This document shows, one piece after another, positions 16,668-26,111 of a stretch of 64,000 bases of DNA. Each line of letters starts with the position of its first letter. The stretch's first letter is position 1. The notes under the pieces were generated by a model. That model made no database searches, was not told the DNA's origin, and saw nothing but the letters and a program-made list of their open reading frames with translations. Made by a program: the position numbers and the translations under genes. Origin of the DNA: Nitrosarchaeum sp. (GTDB taxonomy: Archaea; Thermoproteota; Nitrososphaeria; Nitrososphaerales; Nitrosopumilaceae). Where the stretch lies: the NCBI GenBank assembly GCA_003569705.1, contig BGOU01000001.1:1-64000 (forward strand), written 5' to 3'.

Positions 16668-18029
16668 TTGAAATTTAGACTAGATGAAGATTCTTTGGGA
16701 AAAGTCGAAATCCCATCTGATGCATATTATGGAGCATTCACAGGAAGGGCGATTAAACAGTATCACGTAACGGGTAACAAAGCACATACTAATTTGATAA
16801 AGTCATTTGTCATGATCAAAAGATCTGCAGCAATAGCAAATATGAAGACAAATGCAATAGATGCAAAACGTGGAAAGGCAATAGTTGCAGCATGCGATAA
16901 AATACTATCCGGGAAACATGTTGATCAATTTGTAATAGATATGATCAACTCGGGTGCAGGAACTGCATTTAACATGAATTCAAACGAGGTCATTGCAAAT
17001 GTGGCACTAGAGATATTGCACAAACAAAAGGGTCAGTACCAACATCTGCATCCAAATGATCATGTAAACATGTCACAGTCAAGTAACGATACATATCCAA
17101 CTGCAATGCATGTTGCAATTCTGATAAATCTTAGAGATGTAGTTCCTGCAATAGACATATTAATAAAATCATTAACAAAAAAGGCAAAAGAATTTTCCTC
17201 ATTTAAAAAAATTGGAAGAACACATTTGATGGATGCACTGCCAGTAACACTTGGAAGTGAATTTGCAGCTTATGCCACATCCATTACAAAAGCACGAAAC
17301 GCAATTGTTTTAGCTCAAAAGGAATTACAAAGTGTTGCATTGGGTGGAACCGCAGTAGGTACTGGTGCAAACACACCAAAAGGATACAGAAAAATTGCAA
17401 TAGCAGAACTAGCAAAAATTTCAAAAGTATCACTGACACCAGAAAAAGACATGCAGTATTCATTACAAAGTAAATTTGCAGTTGCAAATCTTTCAGGGGC
17501 ATTACGTAATTTGGCACTTGAAATTGGCAAACTTGCAAACGACATCAGATTGATGGCATCAGGTCCAATTGCAGGATTGGCAGAACTTGGAATACCTGCA
17601 GTTCATGCAGGCTCATCTATCATGCCAGGTAAAGTAAATCCATCATTGGCAGAATGCATGAACATGATTTGTTTTAACATTATTGGAAATGACACTGCAG
17701 TATCTTGTGCGGCTCAGAGTGGGCAGTTTGAACTAAATGTAATGTTGCCAGGCATGCTAAAGTGTATGTTAGAATCTACAGATATGCTGAAAAATTTCGT
17801 ACCAATATTTTCTGCAAATCTAATAGACGGATTAACTGCAAACAAGGAAAAACTTCGAAAGGACATAGAGAATAGTCCAGTAATCGTAACACTCCTTACA
17901 CCAAAAATTGGCTATCTAAAATCCGCAGAATTATTCAAAGAATCCCTAAAGACTGGAAAAACCATTAGAGAGTTGGTAACATCAAAGAAATTGATGACCA
18001 ATAAAGAAATTGATACATTGTTTGGATAA
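16668..18029 (+). CDS. fumC: Class II fumarase/aspartase-family lyase, probably fumarate hydratase
   Basis: Soluble tetrameric lyase that interconverts fumarate and malate. The family signature GSSIMPGKVNP is intact, as are SSNDTYPTAMH and GRTHLMDALPVTLG; the Gly after GSSIMP is typical of fumarase rather than aspartase. It would serve the oxidative/reductive C4 part of the 3HP/4HB cycle. The start is TTG 16668. The methylthiotransferase gene follows after 3 bases, so the pair is likely one transcript. Confidence 0.88.
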   Translation: MKFRLDEDSLGKVEIPSDAYYGAFTGRAIKQYHVTGNKAHTNLIKSFVMIKRSAAIANMKTNAIDAKRGKAIVAACDKILSGKHVDQFVIDMINSGAGTAFNMNSNEVIANVALEILHKQKGQYQHLHPNDHVNMSQSSNDTYPTAMHVAILINLRDVVPAIDILIKSLTKKAKEFSSFKKIGRTHLMDALPVTLGSEFAAYATSITKARNAIVLAQKELQSVALGGTAVGTGANTPKGYRKIAIAELAKISKVSLTPEKDMQYSLQSKFAVANLSGALRNLALEIGKLANDIRLMASGPIAGLAELGIPAVHAGSSIMPGKVNPSLAECMNMICFNIIGNDTAVSCAAQSGQFELNVMLPGMLKCMLESTDMLKNFVPIFSANLIDGLTANKEKLRKDIENSPVIVTLLTPKIGYLKSAELFKESLKTGKTIRELVTSKKLMTNKEIDTLFG

Positions 18030-18032
18030 ATC

Positions 18033-19301
18033 ATGGCAAAGATTTTCGTAGAAGCATACGGATGTTCTGCTAGTTTTGCAGATTCAGAGATGATTTCAGG
18101 ACTAATTTTAAACGGAGGACATACTCTTGTCGAAAATTCTTCAGAATCTGATCTGAATATTGTTGTAACATGCTCTGTCAAAGATTCAACGGCAAACAAA
18201 ATGATGCATAGAATCAGGTCATTAAAGTCAAAACCGTTGGTTGTTGCAGGTTGTCTTCCAAAAGCTGAAAAGAGCACAGTAGAGAAAATTACAGAGAAAG
18301 CCAGTTTGCTAGGACCAAACTCATTGGGAAAGACATTGCAGGTAATAGATTCCACATTAAGGGGAATAAGATATGTGGCACTGGAAGATTCAGATTTATC
18401 AAAAGTAGGACTGCCAAAAGTAAGATTGAATCCAGTTGTAGGAATTGTAGAGATAGCTAGTGGATGTATGAGTGAATGCACTTTTTGTCAGACGAAATTA
18501 GCAAAAGGGGATCTTACAAGTTACAGAATAGGAGACATTGTCAGACAAGTTGAAACTGAAATTAGCGAGGGATGTAAAGAAATTTGGCTGACATCTACAG
18601 ATAATGGGTGTTATGGTTTTGATATCAATACAGATTTACCAACTTTAGTAAAAGCAGTGTCTGAAATTCCACAAGATTTCATGATACGAGTTGGCATGAT
18701 GAATCCAATGTACATGCCAAGAATAAAAGAAGAATTAATAAAATCTTATGACAGTGACAAAGTCTACAAATTTCTCCACATACCAGTGCAAAGTGGCAGT
18801 GACAAAATCCTACATGATATGAAAAGAGGACATACGGTAAAAACAGTTAGAGAAGTCATAGAAAAAGCCAAAGAGCGATTCACAGACTTTACAATTTCAA
18901 CGGATGTCATAGTGGGCTTTCCATCAGAAACCGAAGAAGATTTTGAAAAAACAGTTGATCTCATAAATGAAATACGTCCAGACATGGTGAATCTCTCAAA
19001 ATACAGTGCAAGGCCAGGTACAGAAGCTGCAGAATGGGACCAAATAGAGGCATCAGAAGTAAAAAAGAGAAGCAAAGTCATCTTTGATATTATAAACAAA
19101 ATATCATTAGAAAATAATCAAAAATGGATTGGGTGGAAGGGCAAAGTTTTGTTTGATGAGGAAACAAATGAAGGCATCAAAGGAAGAAATTTTGCATACA
19201 AACCTGTAGTTGTAAAAGAAGAGATCAAGATCGGTCAAACACACATAGTCGAAATTTTAGATGCAACCACGCGTAGCATCCTCGGAAAGATCGCAAGCTA
19301 A
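18033..19301 (+). CDS. tRNA N6-threonylcarbamoyladenosine methylthiotransferase (archaeal/CDKAL1 type)
   Basis: Radical-SAM methylthiotransferase that adds a methylthio group to t6A37 in tRNA. The N-terminal domain carries the second cluster (C11, C47, C74), and the radical-SAM motif CMSECTFC gives C145, C149 and C152. HIPVQSGSDKILHDMKRGH and STDVIVGFPSETEEDFE are family hallmarks. A C-terminal TRAM-like beta domain ends the protein. Confidence 0.9.
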   Translation: MAKIFVEAYGCSASFADSEMISGLILNGGHTLVENSSESDLNIVVTCSVKDSTANKMMHRIRSLKSKPLVVAGCLPKAEKSTVEKITEKASLLGPNSLGKTLQVIDSTLRGIRYVALEDSDLSKVGLPKVRLNPVVGIVEIASGCMSECTFCQTKLAKGDLTSYRIGDIVRQVETEISEGCKEIWLTSTDNGCYGFDINTDLPTLVKAVSEIPQDFMIRVGMMNPMYMPRIKEELIKSYDSDKVYKFLHIPVQSGSDKILHDMKRGHTVKTVREVIEKAKERFTDFTISTDVIVGFPSETEEDFEKTVDLINEIRPDMVNLSKYSARPGTEAAEWDQIEASEVKKRSKVIFDIINKISLENNQKWIGWKGKVLFDEETNEGIKGRNFAYKPVVVKEEIKIGQTHIVEILDATTRSILGKIAS

Positions 19302-19374
19302 ATTTTTTAGATCGGAGATTTGATTAAAATAACGTAAGAAGGTTTTTTATCCAAATTAGAGAATATTATTTGAA

Positions 19375-20325
19375 ATGACTTTTCAAGTAAAAGAACCGAT
19401 CTTAGTTATTGGTTTAGGCGGGGCAGGCTCAAAATTAGCAATGCAAGCCAAAGATGCCCTAAATTCAGATTGTCTACTAATTAGCAATGATCAAAAAGAC
19501 CTTTCATCAGGCTGTAATTCAATCAAGGTCTCAACTGATTCAATTATCAATCCATCAGTTCAGTTAATCAGAGGCGCTACATACAAAGTTGCAGATCAGA
19601 TAAAGTCAAAAATTTCAAATTATTCTACAATTATACTCATGACAAATTTGGCAGGAAAAACAGGCTCTGCAATATCACCAGTAGTTTCAGAAATTTGCAA
19701 AGAATCAGACAAGGGATTAGTTTCATTTGCCATAATGCCATTCAAATATGAAAAAGACAGAATCTTCAATTCAGGTATTTCACTAAAAAGAGTAACAGCT
19801 AATTCAGAATGCACTATTGTTTTGGATAATGATTCACTTTTAGAAAGTAATCCAAACTTGAGCCCAAACACATGTTATGAGATTGCAAATAATGCCATAA
19901 TGCACATAGTTGATTCCCTATGTTCTTCAGAAATTCCAAATCAAACAAATATTCTAACTACAAGCAAAGACGGACAAAACCTGGAAGAGTCATTAAGAGA
20001 TTCACTCAAAATGCTCTATGAAAATGCACCACCAAATGCAGTAAAACGCTCAATGCTGTATGTTGTTGGAGGAAACAATATTCCAGTTGGAGTTCTCAAT
20101 TCAATTACAAATCTAACTCGCGGAATACTAAGTGAAAGCATTTCTCAAGTAGATTTGACATCATCTTCTAAAGAATCCAAAATAGTAATGTTATCTTCAA
20201 TTCAAGGAATGACAAAATTTGAAAGATATGATCCACTTGGAATCATCCCACAAGAAAACACATTGGATTGGTCACAGCCAGATTGTAGTATCGACTATAA
20301 ACTGGATCTATACCAATTAGAATAA
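19375..20325 (+). CDS. Divergent FtsZ/tubulin-family protein without the GTPase glycine loop
   Basis: The N-terminal nucleotide-binding start (VIGLGGAGSKLA, residues 11-22) is FtsZ-like. The tubulin signature GGGTG(S/T)G is replaced by LAGKTGSA (92-99), and the T7 catalytic region is not obvious. Length is 316 residues. Ammonia-oxidizing archaea are known to divide with Cdv proteins and to keep such degenerate FtsZ homologues, so a role other than ring formation is likely. It is convergent with rpl31e; the gap is AT-rich with T runs suitable for termination. Confidence 0.82.
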   Translation: MTFQVKEPILVIGLGGAGSKLAMQAKDALNSDCLLISNDQKDLSSGCNSIKVSTDSIINPSVQLIRGATYKVADQIKSKISNYSTIILMTNLAGKTGSAISPVVSEICKESDKGLVSFAIMPFKYEKDRIFNSGISLKRVTANSECTIVLDNDSLLESNPNLSPNTCYEIANNAIMHIVDSLCSSEIPNQTNILTTSKDGQNLEESLRDSLKMLYENAPPNAVKRSMLYVVGGNNIPVGVLNSITNLTRGILSESISQVDLTSSSKESKIVMLSSIQGMTKFERYDPLGIIPQENTLDWSQPDCSIDYKLDLYQLE

Positions 20326-20363
20326 AATAATTTATAATAATTTTTTATCTAGAATAAAATTTT

Positions 20364-20933
20364 CTATTTAGATTTTTTTGCTACTACTTTAGCCGGTGCG
20401 TCTTTCTTTACTGTTGTAGCTGGTGTGTCTTTCTTTACTGTTTTAGCTGGTGTGTCTTTCTTTACTTCTTTGGCTGGTGTATCTTTTACTTTAGCTGGTA
20501 CATCTTTTACTTCTACTGGTGCATCTGGCGTTACATCCTTGACAGGTGTATCTTTCTTTGAATCTTTAGAGGATTTACCTTTCTTTGCATCTTTAGATGA
20601 CTTGCCTTTCTTTGAATCTTTAGAGGATTTACCTTTCTTTGCATCTTTATCAGATACATCTGTAGATTCTTTTTCATCAGAATATGCAGAAACTAAAACA
20701 TAACCTTCATCAGTTTTACTCATTCTGACTCTAATTTTTCTTGGAGGACTACGAACTCCTTTTGACCAAATTTGATGAGCAACATCTTCTTCAATTCGAA
20801 TATCTGCTGTTTTCATATGATGGCGTGCAAATTCCCTAATCATGTTAATGGCTCGTGGTGCACGATGTGTATCTACGGAAAGTAAAACTTTGCCCAAATT
20901 GATAGTGTATACTCTTTCTAATTCTTGAGACAA
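20364..20933 (-). CDS. rpl31e: 50S ribosomal protein L31e with long repetitive C-terminal extension
   Basis: Residues 1-85 are L31e (ERVYTINLGKVLLSVDTHRA, AINMIREFARHH, QIWSKGVRSPPRKIRVR). The remaining 100 or so residues are low-complexity: four units like DAKKGKSSK, then Pro/Thr/Lys units like KKDTPAK. Most archaeal L31e proteins end near residue 90. The start is TTG 20933, directly after the rpl39e stop. Confidence 0.92.
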   Translation of the reverse strand: MSQELERVYTINLGKVLLSVDTHRAPRAINMIREFARHHMKTADIRIEEDVAHQIWSKGVRSPPRKIRVRMSKTDEGYVLVSAYSDEKESTDVSDKDAKKGKSSKDSKKGKSSKDAKKGKSSKDSKKDTPVKDVTPDAPVEVKDVPAKVKDTPAKEVKKDTPAKTVKKDTPATTVKKDAPAKVVAKKSK

Positions 20934-21092
20934 CTATCCAACCTCCACATCAGTTGATCTCCAAGCTCTACGTTTTGGATTTGATCTAACTGTTCGCTTT
21001 GTTCTTAGAATAATCCAAGCTGGTACAGGTGCTGTCTGTCTTGTCTTTTTTAACAGACGAATTTTTCTTGGAGAGGACTTGCGAGCAGCCAT
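20934..21092 (-). CDS. rpl39e: 50S ribosomal protein L39e
   Basis: 52 residues, beginning MAARKSSPRKIRLLKKTRQT with APVPAWIILRTKRTVRSNPK and RRAWR, the typical L39e core that lines the exit tunnel. Its TAG abuts the TTG start of rpl31e, the conserved archaeal L39e-L31e order. Confidence 0.92.
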   Translation of the reverse strand: MAARKSSPRKIRLLKKTRQTAPVPAWIILRTKRTVRSNPKRRAWRSTDVEVG

Positions 21093-21128
21093 AATTTTCA
21101 GGCACGAAGAGCTCTTTTTAAATGAATC

Positions 21129-21677
21129 TCAGGAATTTAGGCGATTTACTATTTGTTTTAGAATTCGTGCAGACGCACCCCAAATAATTTTATTTTGATA
21201 TTCAAATGTATACATTTCTTGAATTCTGTTGTGAGTTGGATTTTGATCATCTGCCATTGTTTTCAAAAAAGATTTGAGAGGAATGTGAAGTATATTTTCC
21301 ACTTCAGAGTTTGCCGAAAGCGATGTAATTTTATCAACTATTGAAACAAATGGCAAAATTATAAAACCTGAATTAAGAGTTACAACTGGCGCCAGTTGTC
21401 CTATTACTTGGTTTTTTGAAATTCTCAAACCTATCTCTTCTCGAGTCTCACGTAATGCAGTTTCTAAAAGATCAGAATCATCCGGATCAAATTTCCCACC
21501 TGGAAATGAAATTTCTCCAGCATGAAATTTTAGATGTTTTGGTTTTTCAGTCATTACAACAATTGGCTCTTTACCATAAATCACAACAAGTATTGATGCA
21601 AGATTATTTGTTCCATAATGTTCCAAGACAGGATCGATTTTACTTGAAAGCAAAGATCGTAGTAATTCCAAGTCCAC
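21129..21677 (-). CDS. Nudix hydrolase, CoA pyrophosphatase type
   Basis: The Nudix box is complete (GGKFDPDDSDLLETALRETR then EEIGL). Just before it, LKFHAGEISFPGG matches the extra motif that marks CoA-diphosphatase members such as bacterial NudL, which cut CoA into 4'-phosphopantetheine and 3',5'-ADP. 182 residues, soluble. The physiological substrate in archaea is inferred from the motif. Confidence 0.85.
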   Translation of the reverse strand: MDLELLRSLLSSKIDPVLEHYGTNNLASILVVIYGKEPIVVMTEKPKHLKFHAGEISFPGGKFDPDDSDLLETALRETREEIGLRISKNQVIGQLAPVVTLNSGFIILPFVSIVDKITSLSANSEVENILHIPLKSFLKTMADDQNPTHNRIQEMYTFEYQNKIIWGASARILKQIVNRLNS

Positions 21678-21751
21678 TATGATTATAGCGATTATCTATT
21701 TTATTGAGTTTGTGTTTAAAGGTTTTAACCAAGTTAAATTTGAGATTCTTT

Positions 21752-22504
21752 ATGGCCGTCATATATGAAATAAATCCACCAAAGATTCCAGAAGGTGTAG
21801 AATTATCAAATGACGAAATAAATTCACTGTTATCAAACCTGCTACAAAGAGTTTCAGATATCAGCAATCTGTGTGACGGCATTCATGTAACAGATTCTGT
21901 TTTGGGAACTAGACGAGTTTCAGCGTTAACCGCAGGAAAATTACTAAAGGCAAACCATCCTAATTTGCAAATTACAATCAGTATGCGCGTAAGAGACAAA
22001 GATATGGATTTGATCAAACAAATAGTGCAAGAATCAATAGAATTCAGATTAGACGGAATTCTCGTCCTTAAAGGTGATCCATCAAAAGAAAACCCAACTG
22101 ATTCAGGTTTGATTCCAAGTCAGGTAGTCAAGCAACTAAACGAGTTAGGGTATGGGGAGAGGATGAATTTTTTCCTATCATTACTTAGTGATCCCAACTT
22201 TGAGAAAATTCAAAAAAAGATTGCTGCTGCACCCAAGGGGTTTATGACACAGGTAATTCATTCAGCAGAACAGGTACAAAGAATTTCAGACAAACTAAGA
22301 CCAAGTGGATTTAGAATCATTCCATGTATTTTGTTACCTACCGAAAAAAATGAGGGTTCTGCAAAGTTTTTGGAACTAGATTGGTCAGGTTACAAAGAAA
22401 ACCCGGCTAATTTTATCAAAGAAATTCACAGCATTGCAGGAGATGTACTAATCACATCGCCTAATGATTTTACATTTGCAAAAGAGACATTGAAAAAAAT
22501 CTAA
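21752..22504 (+). CDS. MetF-like methylenetetrahydrofolate reductase-type protein
   Basis: A TIM-barrel of the MTHFR superfamily. Recognisable segments are YEINPPKIPEG, DGIHVTDS, LQITISMRVRDKDM, GILVLKGDPSKE and FMTQVIHSAEQV. At 250 residues it is short for MetF (about 290) and the FAD loop is reduced. Its stop overlaps the stop of the B12-binding MetH part on the other strand by three bases, so the genes are convergent. It likely feeds methyl-tetrahydropterin to the MetH pair. Start ATG 21752 is chosen because family similarity begins there. Confidence 0.78.
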   Translation: MAVIYEINPPKIPEGVELSNDEINSLLSNLLQRVSDISNLCDGIHVTDSVLGTRRVSALTAGKLLKANHPNLQITISMRVRDKDMDLIKQIVQESIEFRLDGILVLKGDPSKENPTDSGLIPSQVVKQLNELGYGERMNFFLSLLSDPNFEKIQKKIAAAPKGFMTQVIHSAEQVQRISDKLRPSGFRIIPCILLPTEKNEGSAKFLELDWSGYKENPANFIKEIHSIAGDVLITSPNDFTFAKETLKKI

Positions 22505-25002
22505 AGTACAAAATACTGTGACTCCGGATGATGCACTACAATTGCCGCAGTTGATTGTTCTGGAATAATTTGTCCAGATTCAGTTAACGTCATTCCAGAT
22601 TTTTCTGGGTGTAGTAGCTTCCAAACTTGTTCATGTTGTAAGACGTCAGGACAGCTTGGGAAACCCCAACTGTATCGCAGTCCCCCTTTTGCTCCTAGTT
22701 TTAATTCAGATTTTATTTTACGATTTATCCATTCTGCTAATGCCTCAGCTACCTCAACTGCCAAACCATGCAAATAGTATGCATCAGCATACTTGTCTTC
22801 TTTATTCCATTGCTCTATAATATCTGAAACTTTGTTTCCAACTGTAACTGCTTGAAATGCAACAATGTCATCTTCTCCAAAATAATCAGTAAGACAGAGA
22901 TGACTAGATTTTGAAGAACGTGGGAAGTCAAACTCGACACTTTCACCGTTTGGATTATCGACTTTTAGTTTTCCGTCTTTATTGTGACATTTAAAAAAAC
23001 CATACACGATTTCGGATTCAAATAATTTTTCTCGAATTATTCGAATTTTCCATTCATTTAGTAATGTTTCATGGTCTGCTTCAGATTCAGCACCTGCTTT
23101 TCCACGTAGACCCCAAGATAACTTGAAGAGCGATTTTTTGTCAATCAGTTCCCAAACTTCACCCATTTTGATTTGATCAGATTTCAATCTAATTGGCTCT
23201 CCAACTATCAAAGGAGTTGGCGGAACCACAGGTTTGATATCACTTTTTGGAAGATTCAAAGTGTCAATTACTACAGTAGACTTGTCTTTCCAATTTTCAA
23301 GTTTCTCTTTCCATTGTGCTAAAAATTTGGGCTTTTCATTTGAAACCAGTGTATCCATTGTTTTCAGACCTTCAAACATTGTATTACAATAAAACACTCC
23401 AGATTCGTAGATGCCACCTTCTTTTGCAATTCTGTTGATGTAATTGGTGTTGATTGCAGCACCGCCACATAAAATTGGAATATTCATGTTGTTTTTTCTT
23501 GCATGTTCTACAAAATGCTGCATTTGCTTTGATGTAGATACCAAAAGTGCAGATAACCCCAGAGCATCAGGTTTTACCTCATCTATTTTTTCCAAGAATT
23601 TTTGCAGAGGCACTTGCTTTCCCAAATCATAAACAGTGTAACCATTATTTTGAAAGATAGTTTTTACCAAATTCTTTCCAATGTCATGAACATCACCATA
23701 GACGGTTCCAAGTACAAGTTTTCCTTTAGACGTGCCTTCTTCTCGGACTAGATATTTCTCTAATTCTCCTACTGCTGCTTTCATGCATTCAGCAGATTTA
23801 AGAACAAATGGCAGAATCAATTCCCCTGAACCAAATTTATCGCCAACCTCCTTCATTGCAGGAAGTAAATCCTCATTTAGAGTTCTAATTGCACCATCAT
23901 GAGTAATTTCAGGAGAAGCATTCAGAGAAAGAATTCCATCATTATCTTCAATGAGTTCATTTTTACCAATCTTATCTGCAATAGCTGAAACAACATCATT
24001 TTGAATTCCATCTTTTAGTCTGTTGAGAATTCTAAAGTATGCACGTTTTCCAGGAGGCCATGTCGGATCTACATCCATTTTTTTCATAGTTTCATTGCCT
24101 TGCGTGCCTGCCTTTTCAAAATAAATAATTAATTCAGATAGCGCATTTGGATGAGTATTAAATATTAAATCCTCAGCTAGTTTTTTCTCTGTTACATCAA
24201 TTTCCCCATAAGGAATTATTTCTTTTGAATTTACAATAGCTGTATCCAGTCCAGATTTTACCGCATGGTACAAAAATACCGAATTGATAACTTTTCTTGC
24301 ATATGGAACCAGTCCAAAACTGATATTACTTAATCCCAAAGTTGTAAATGAATTTGGAAATTTTTCTTTGACAAGTCGGATACCGTCAAGGGTATTTTTT
24401 CCTGCATCTAAAAACTCATCTTCTCCAGTAGCAAGTGTAAATGTGAGAACATCAAAAATAAATTGTTCAATTTTTAATCCATATTTTTTTCCGGTTTCAT
24501 AAAGTAATTCTGCAGTCTCAACTTTTTCTTGAGGAGTTTTTGCCATACCTTTTGGTCCAATGCATAATGCAATTGCAGGCAACCCGTACTTTGCCATTAT
24601 TGGTGCAAGTCTTTCAAATCTACTTCCATCCCCCTCCAGATTAATTGAATTAATTATTGGTCTTCCGGGAATTTGCTCAACAGCTGCCTCTATCACATCA
24701 GGGTCTGTAGAATCAATTACAAGTGGAGCATCAATTTCCATACTTAATTTTTTAACAAGATTTAGCATGAATTGACGTTCATCAGCTCGTTCAGTAGTGG
24801 CAACACAAATATCAAGACAGTGTGCACCGTCTTCAACCTGGATTCTTGCTAAATCAACTAATCCATCATAATCATCATTTAGTACAAGCTGTTTTGCTTT
24901 TCTGGAACCTTGTGTGTTGATTCTCTCTCCAATGATTAGAGGTGGTGGCAGTTGCTTCAAATCAACTGCTTTTAGTGCAGAGCTAACTCTAGGAATAGTC
25001 AA
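22501..25002 (-). CDS. metH: Methionine synthase, pterin-, cobalamin- and activation-domain subunit
   Basis: Domains in order: pterin-binding barrel (GERINTQGSRKAKQ, DICVATTERADE, VIDSTDPDVIEAA; about 20-290), cobalamin cap and B12-binding domain with the lower-ligand motif GTVYGDVHDIGKNLV (about 340-560), and the AdoMet activation domain with RYSWGFPSCPDVLQHEQVW (about 610-833). The N-terminal homocysteine-binding domain of standard MetH is missing and is encoded by the next gene upstream. TTG 25002 is the start. Confidence 0.9.
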   Translation of the reverse strand: MTIPRVSSALKAVDLKQLPPPLIIGERINTQGSRKAKQLVLNDDYDGLVDLARIQVEDGAHCLDICVATTERADERQFMLNLVKKLSMEIDAPLVIDSTDPDVIEAAVEQIPGRPIINSINLEGDGSRFERLAPIMAKYGLPAIALCIGPKGMAKTPQEKVETAELLYETGKKYGLKIEQFIFDVLTFTLATGEDEFLDAGKNTLDGIRLVKEKFPNSFTTLGLSNISFGLVPYARKVINSVFLYHAVKSGLDTAIVNSKEIIPYGEIDVTEKKLAEDLIFNTHPNALSELIIYFEKAGTQGNETMKKMDVDPTWPPGKRAYFRILNRLKDGIQNDVVSAIADKIGKNELIEDNDGILSLNASPEITHDGAIRTLNEDLLPAMKEVGDKFGSGELILPFVLKSAECMKAAVGELEKYLVREEGTSKGKLVLGTVYGDVHDIGKNLVKTIFQNNGYTVYDLGKQVPLQKFLEKIDEVKPDALGLSALLVSTSKQMQHFVEHARKNNMNIPILCGGAAINTNYINRIAKEGGIYESGVFYCNTMFEGLKTMDTLVSNEKPKFLAQWKEKLENWKDKSTVVIDTLNLPKSDIKPVVPPTPLIVGEPIRLKSDQIKMGEVWELIDKKSLFKLSWGLRGKAGAESEADHETLLNEWKIRIIREKLFESEIVYGFFKCHNKDGKLKVDNPNGESVEFDFPRSSKSSHLCLTDYFGEDDIVAFQAVTVGNKVSDIIEQWNKEDKYADAYYLHGLAVEVAEALAEWINRKIKSELKLGAKGGLRYSWGFPSCPDVLQHEQVWKLLHPEKSGMTLTESGQIIPEQSTAAIVVHHPESQYFVL

Positions 25003-25034
25003 TGTGATAAATTCTCCTCAGTTTTTCTAAATAC

Positions 25035-25997
25035 TTAACCCTTGATAGAATAAGCTTTTTCGTCAATTACTTTTCTTAGTACAGCAATATGCTCAGGATT
25101 TGTTCCACAACAGCCGCCAATTATTCGAACTTTTTTGTACTGTTTAAGAAAATCACCTAGCGCTTCACCCATTTTTTCAGGAGTCATCTTGTATACTGCT
25201 TGTCCACCCTGATTTTCAGGCATACCTGCATTAGGAACTACCAACAAATTATGCTCATTTTGATCATCAAGCCATCTAATACTAGGAGTCATCTCAATTG
25301 GACCTGTAGAGCAATTCAAACCAAAAACATCAATTCCCATATCAGATACAGTGGTGTATGCAGCTTGAATGTTTGTTCCAAGTAACATTTTTCCATATTG
25401 GTCCAAAGTTGTATTTGCAATGATTGGAACTTTTTTTCCAGTTTTTTTCATCGCATCATGACATGCTTCAATAGCAAGTTTTACCTCCAAGATATCCTGA
25501 CTTGTTTCAATTAAAAGTGCATCAACTCCGCCAAGAATCAAACCTTCAGCTTGTAATTCAAATGCCTCTTTGATTTCATCTAGTGGTTTTTGTCCCAAGT
25601 CTGGATCATTTGAGCTTGGAAGATAACCTGAGGGTCCCATTGAACCAATGACATATCGAGGTTTGTCAGCATATTCTGAACAAACCTCAACTGCCAATTG
25701 TGATATTTTTTTGTTAAAATCTACTGTCTGATTGCCAAAACCGTATTCATCTAGTTTTATTTTGTTTGAACCAAAGGAGTTAGTTTCTATACAGTCAGAA
25801 CCTGCATCCAAATAATTTCGATGAATTTGTTTGATCCATTCTGGATGAGTCAAAACTAAACCATCATTAAATCCGTCTTGATTATTTGGGAAATCTTCAG
25901 GTGCAGGATTATGTTTTTGAATCTCAGTTCCCATTGCCCCATCAAAAAGCAAAATTCTGTTTTGTAATGCAGTGAGAAATGGCTCTTTTTGTACCAA
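25035..25997 (-). CDS. Methionine synthase, homocysteine-binding subunit
   Basis: Homocysteine S-methyltransferase barrel. LLFDGAMGTEIQ starts the fold, TNSFGSN holds the first zinc-ligand region, and GGCCGTNPEHI supplies the paired zinc cysteines. It lies 32 bases upstream of the B12-binding part on the same strand, so the two gene products together equal one bacterial MetH. Start is TTG 25997. Confidence 0.9.
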   Translation of the reverse strand: MVQKEPFLTALQNRILLFDGAMGTEIQKHNPAPEDFPNNQDGFNDGLVLTHPEWIKQIHRNYLDAGSDCIETNSFGSNKIKLDEYGFGNQTVDFNKKISQLAVEVCSEYADKPRYVIGSMGPSGYLPSSNDPDLGQKPLDEIKEAFELQAEGLILGGVDALLIETSQDILEVKLAIEACHDAMKKTGKKVPIIANTTLDQYGKMLLGTNIQAAYTTVSDMGIDVFGLNCSTGPIEMTPSIRWLDDQNEHNLLVVPNAGMPENQGGQAVYKMTPEKMGEALGDFLKQYKKVRIIGGCCGTNPEHIAVLRKVIDEKAYSIKG

Positions 25998-26111
25998 TTT
26001 ATTTTTAGAATGTATCTATACAGTTTAACTCTTTTGAGAAAAATCATCCACACAATCAGGTGAATTGGCACTTATGTTGAAATTAGGTAGAGATGTAAAT
26101 TCCATATATTT

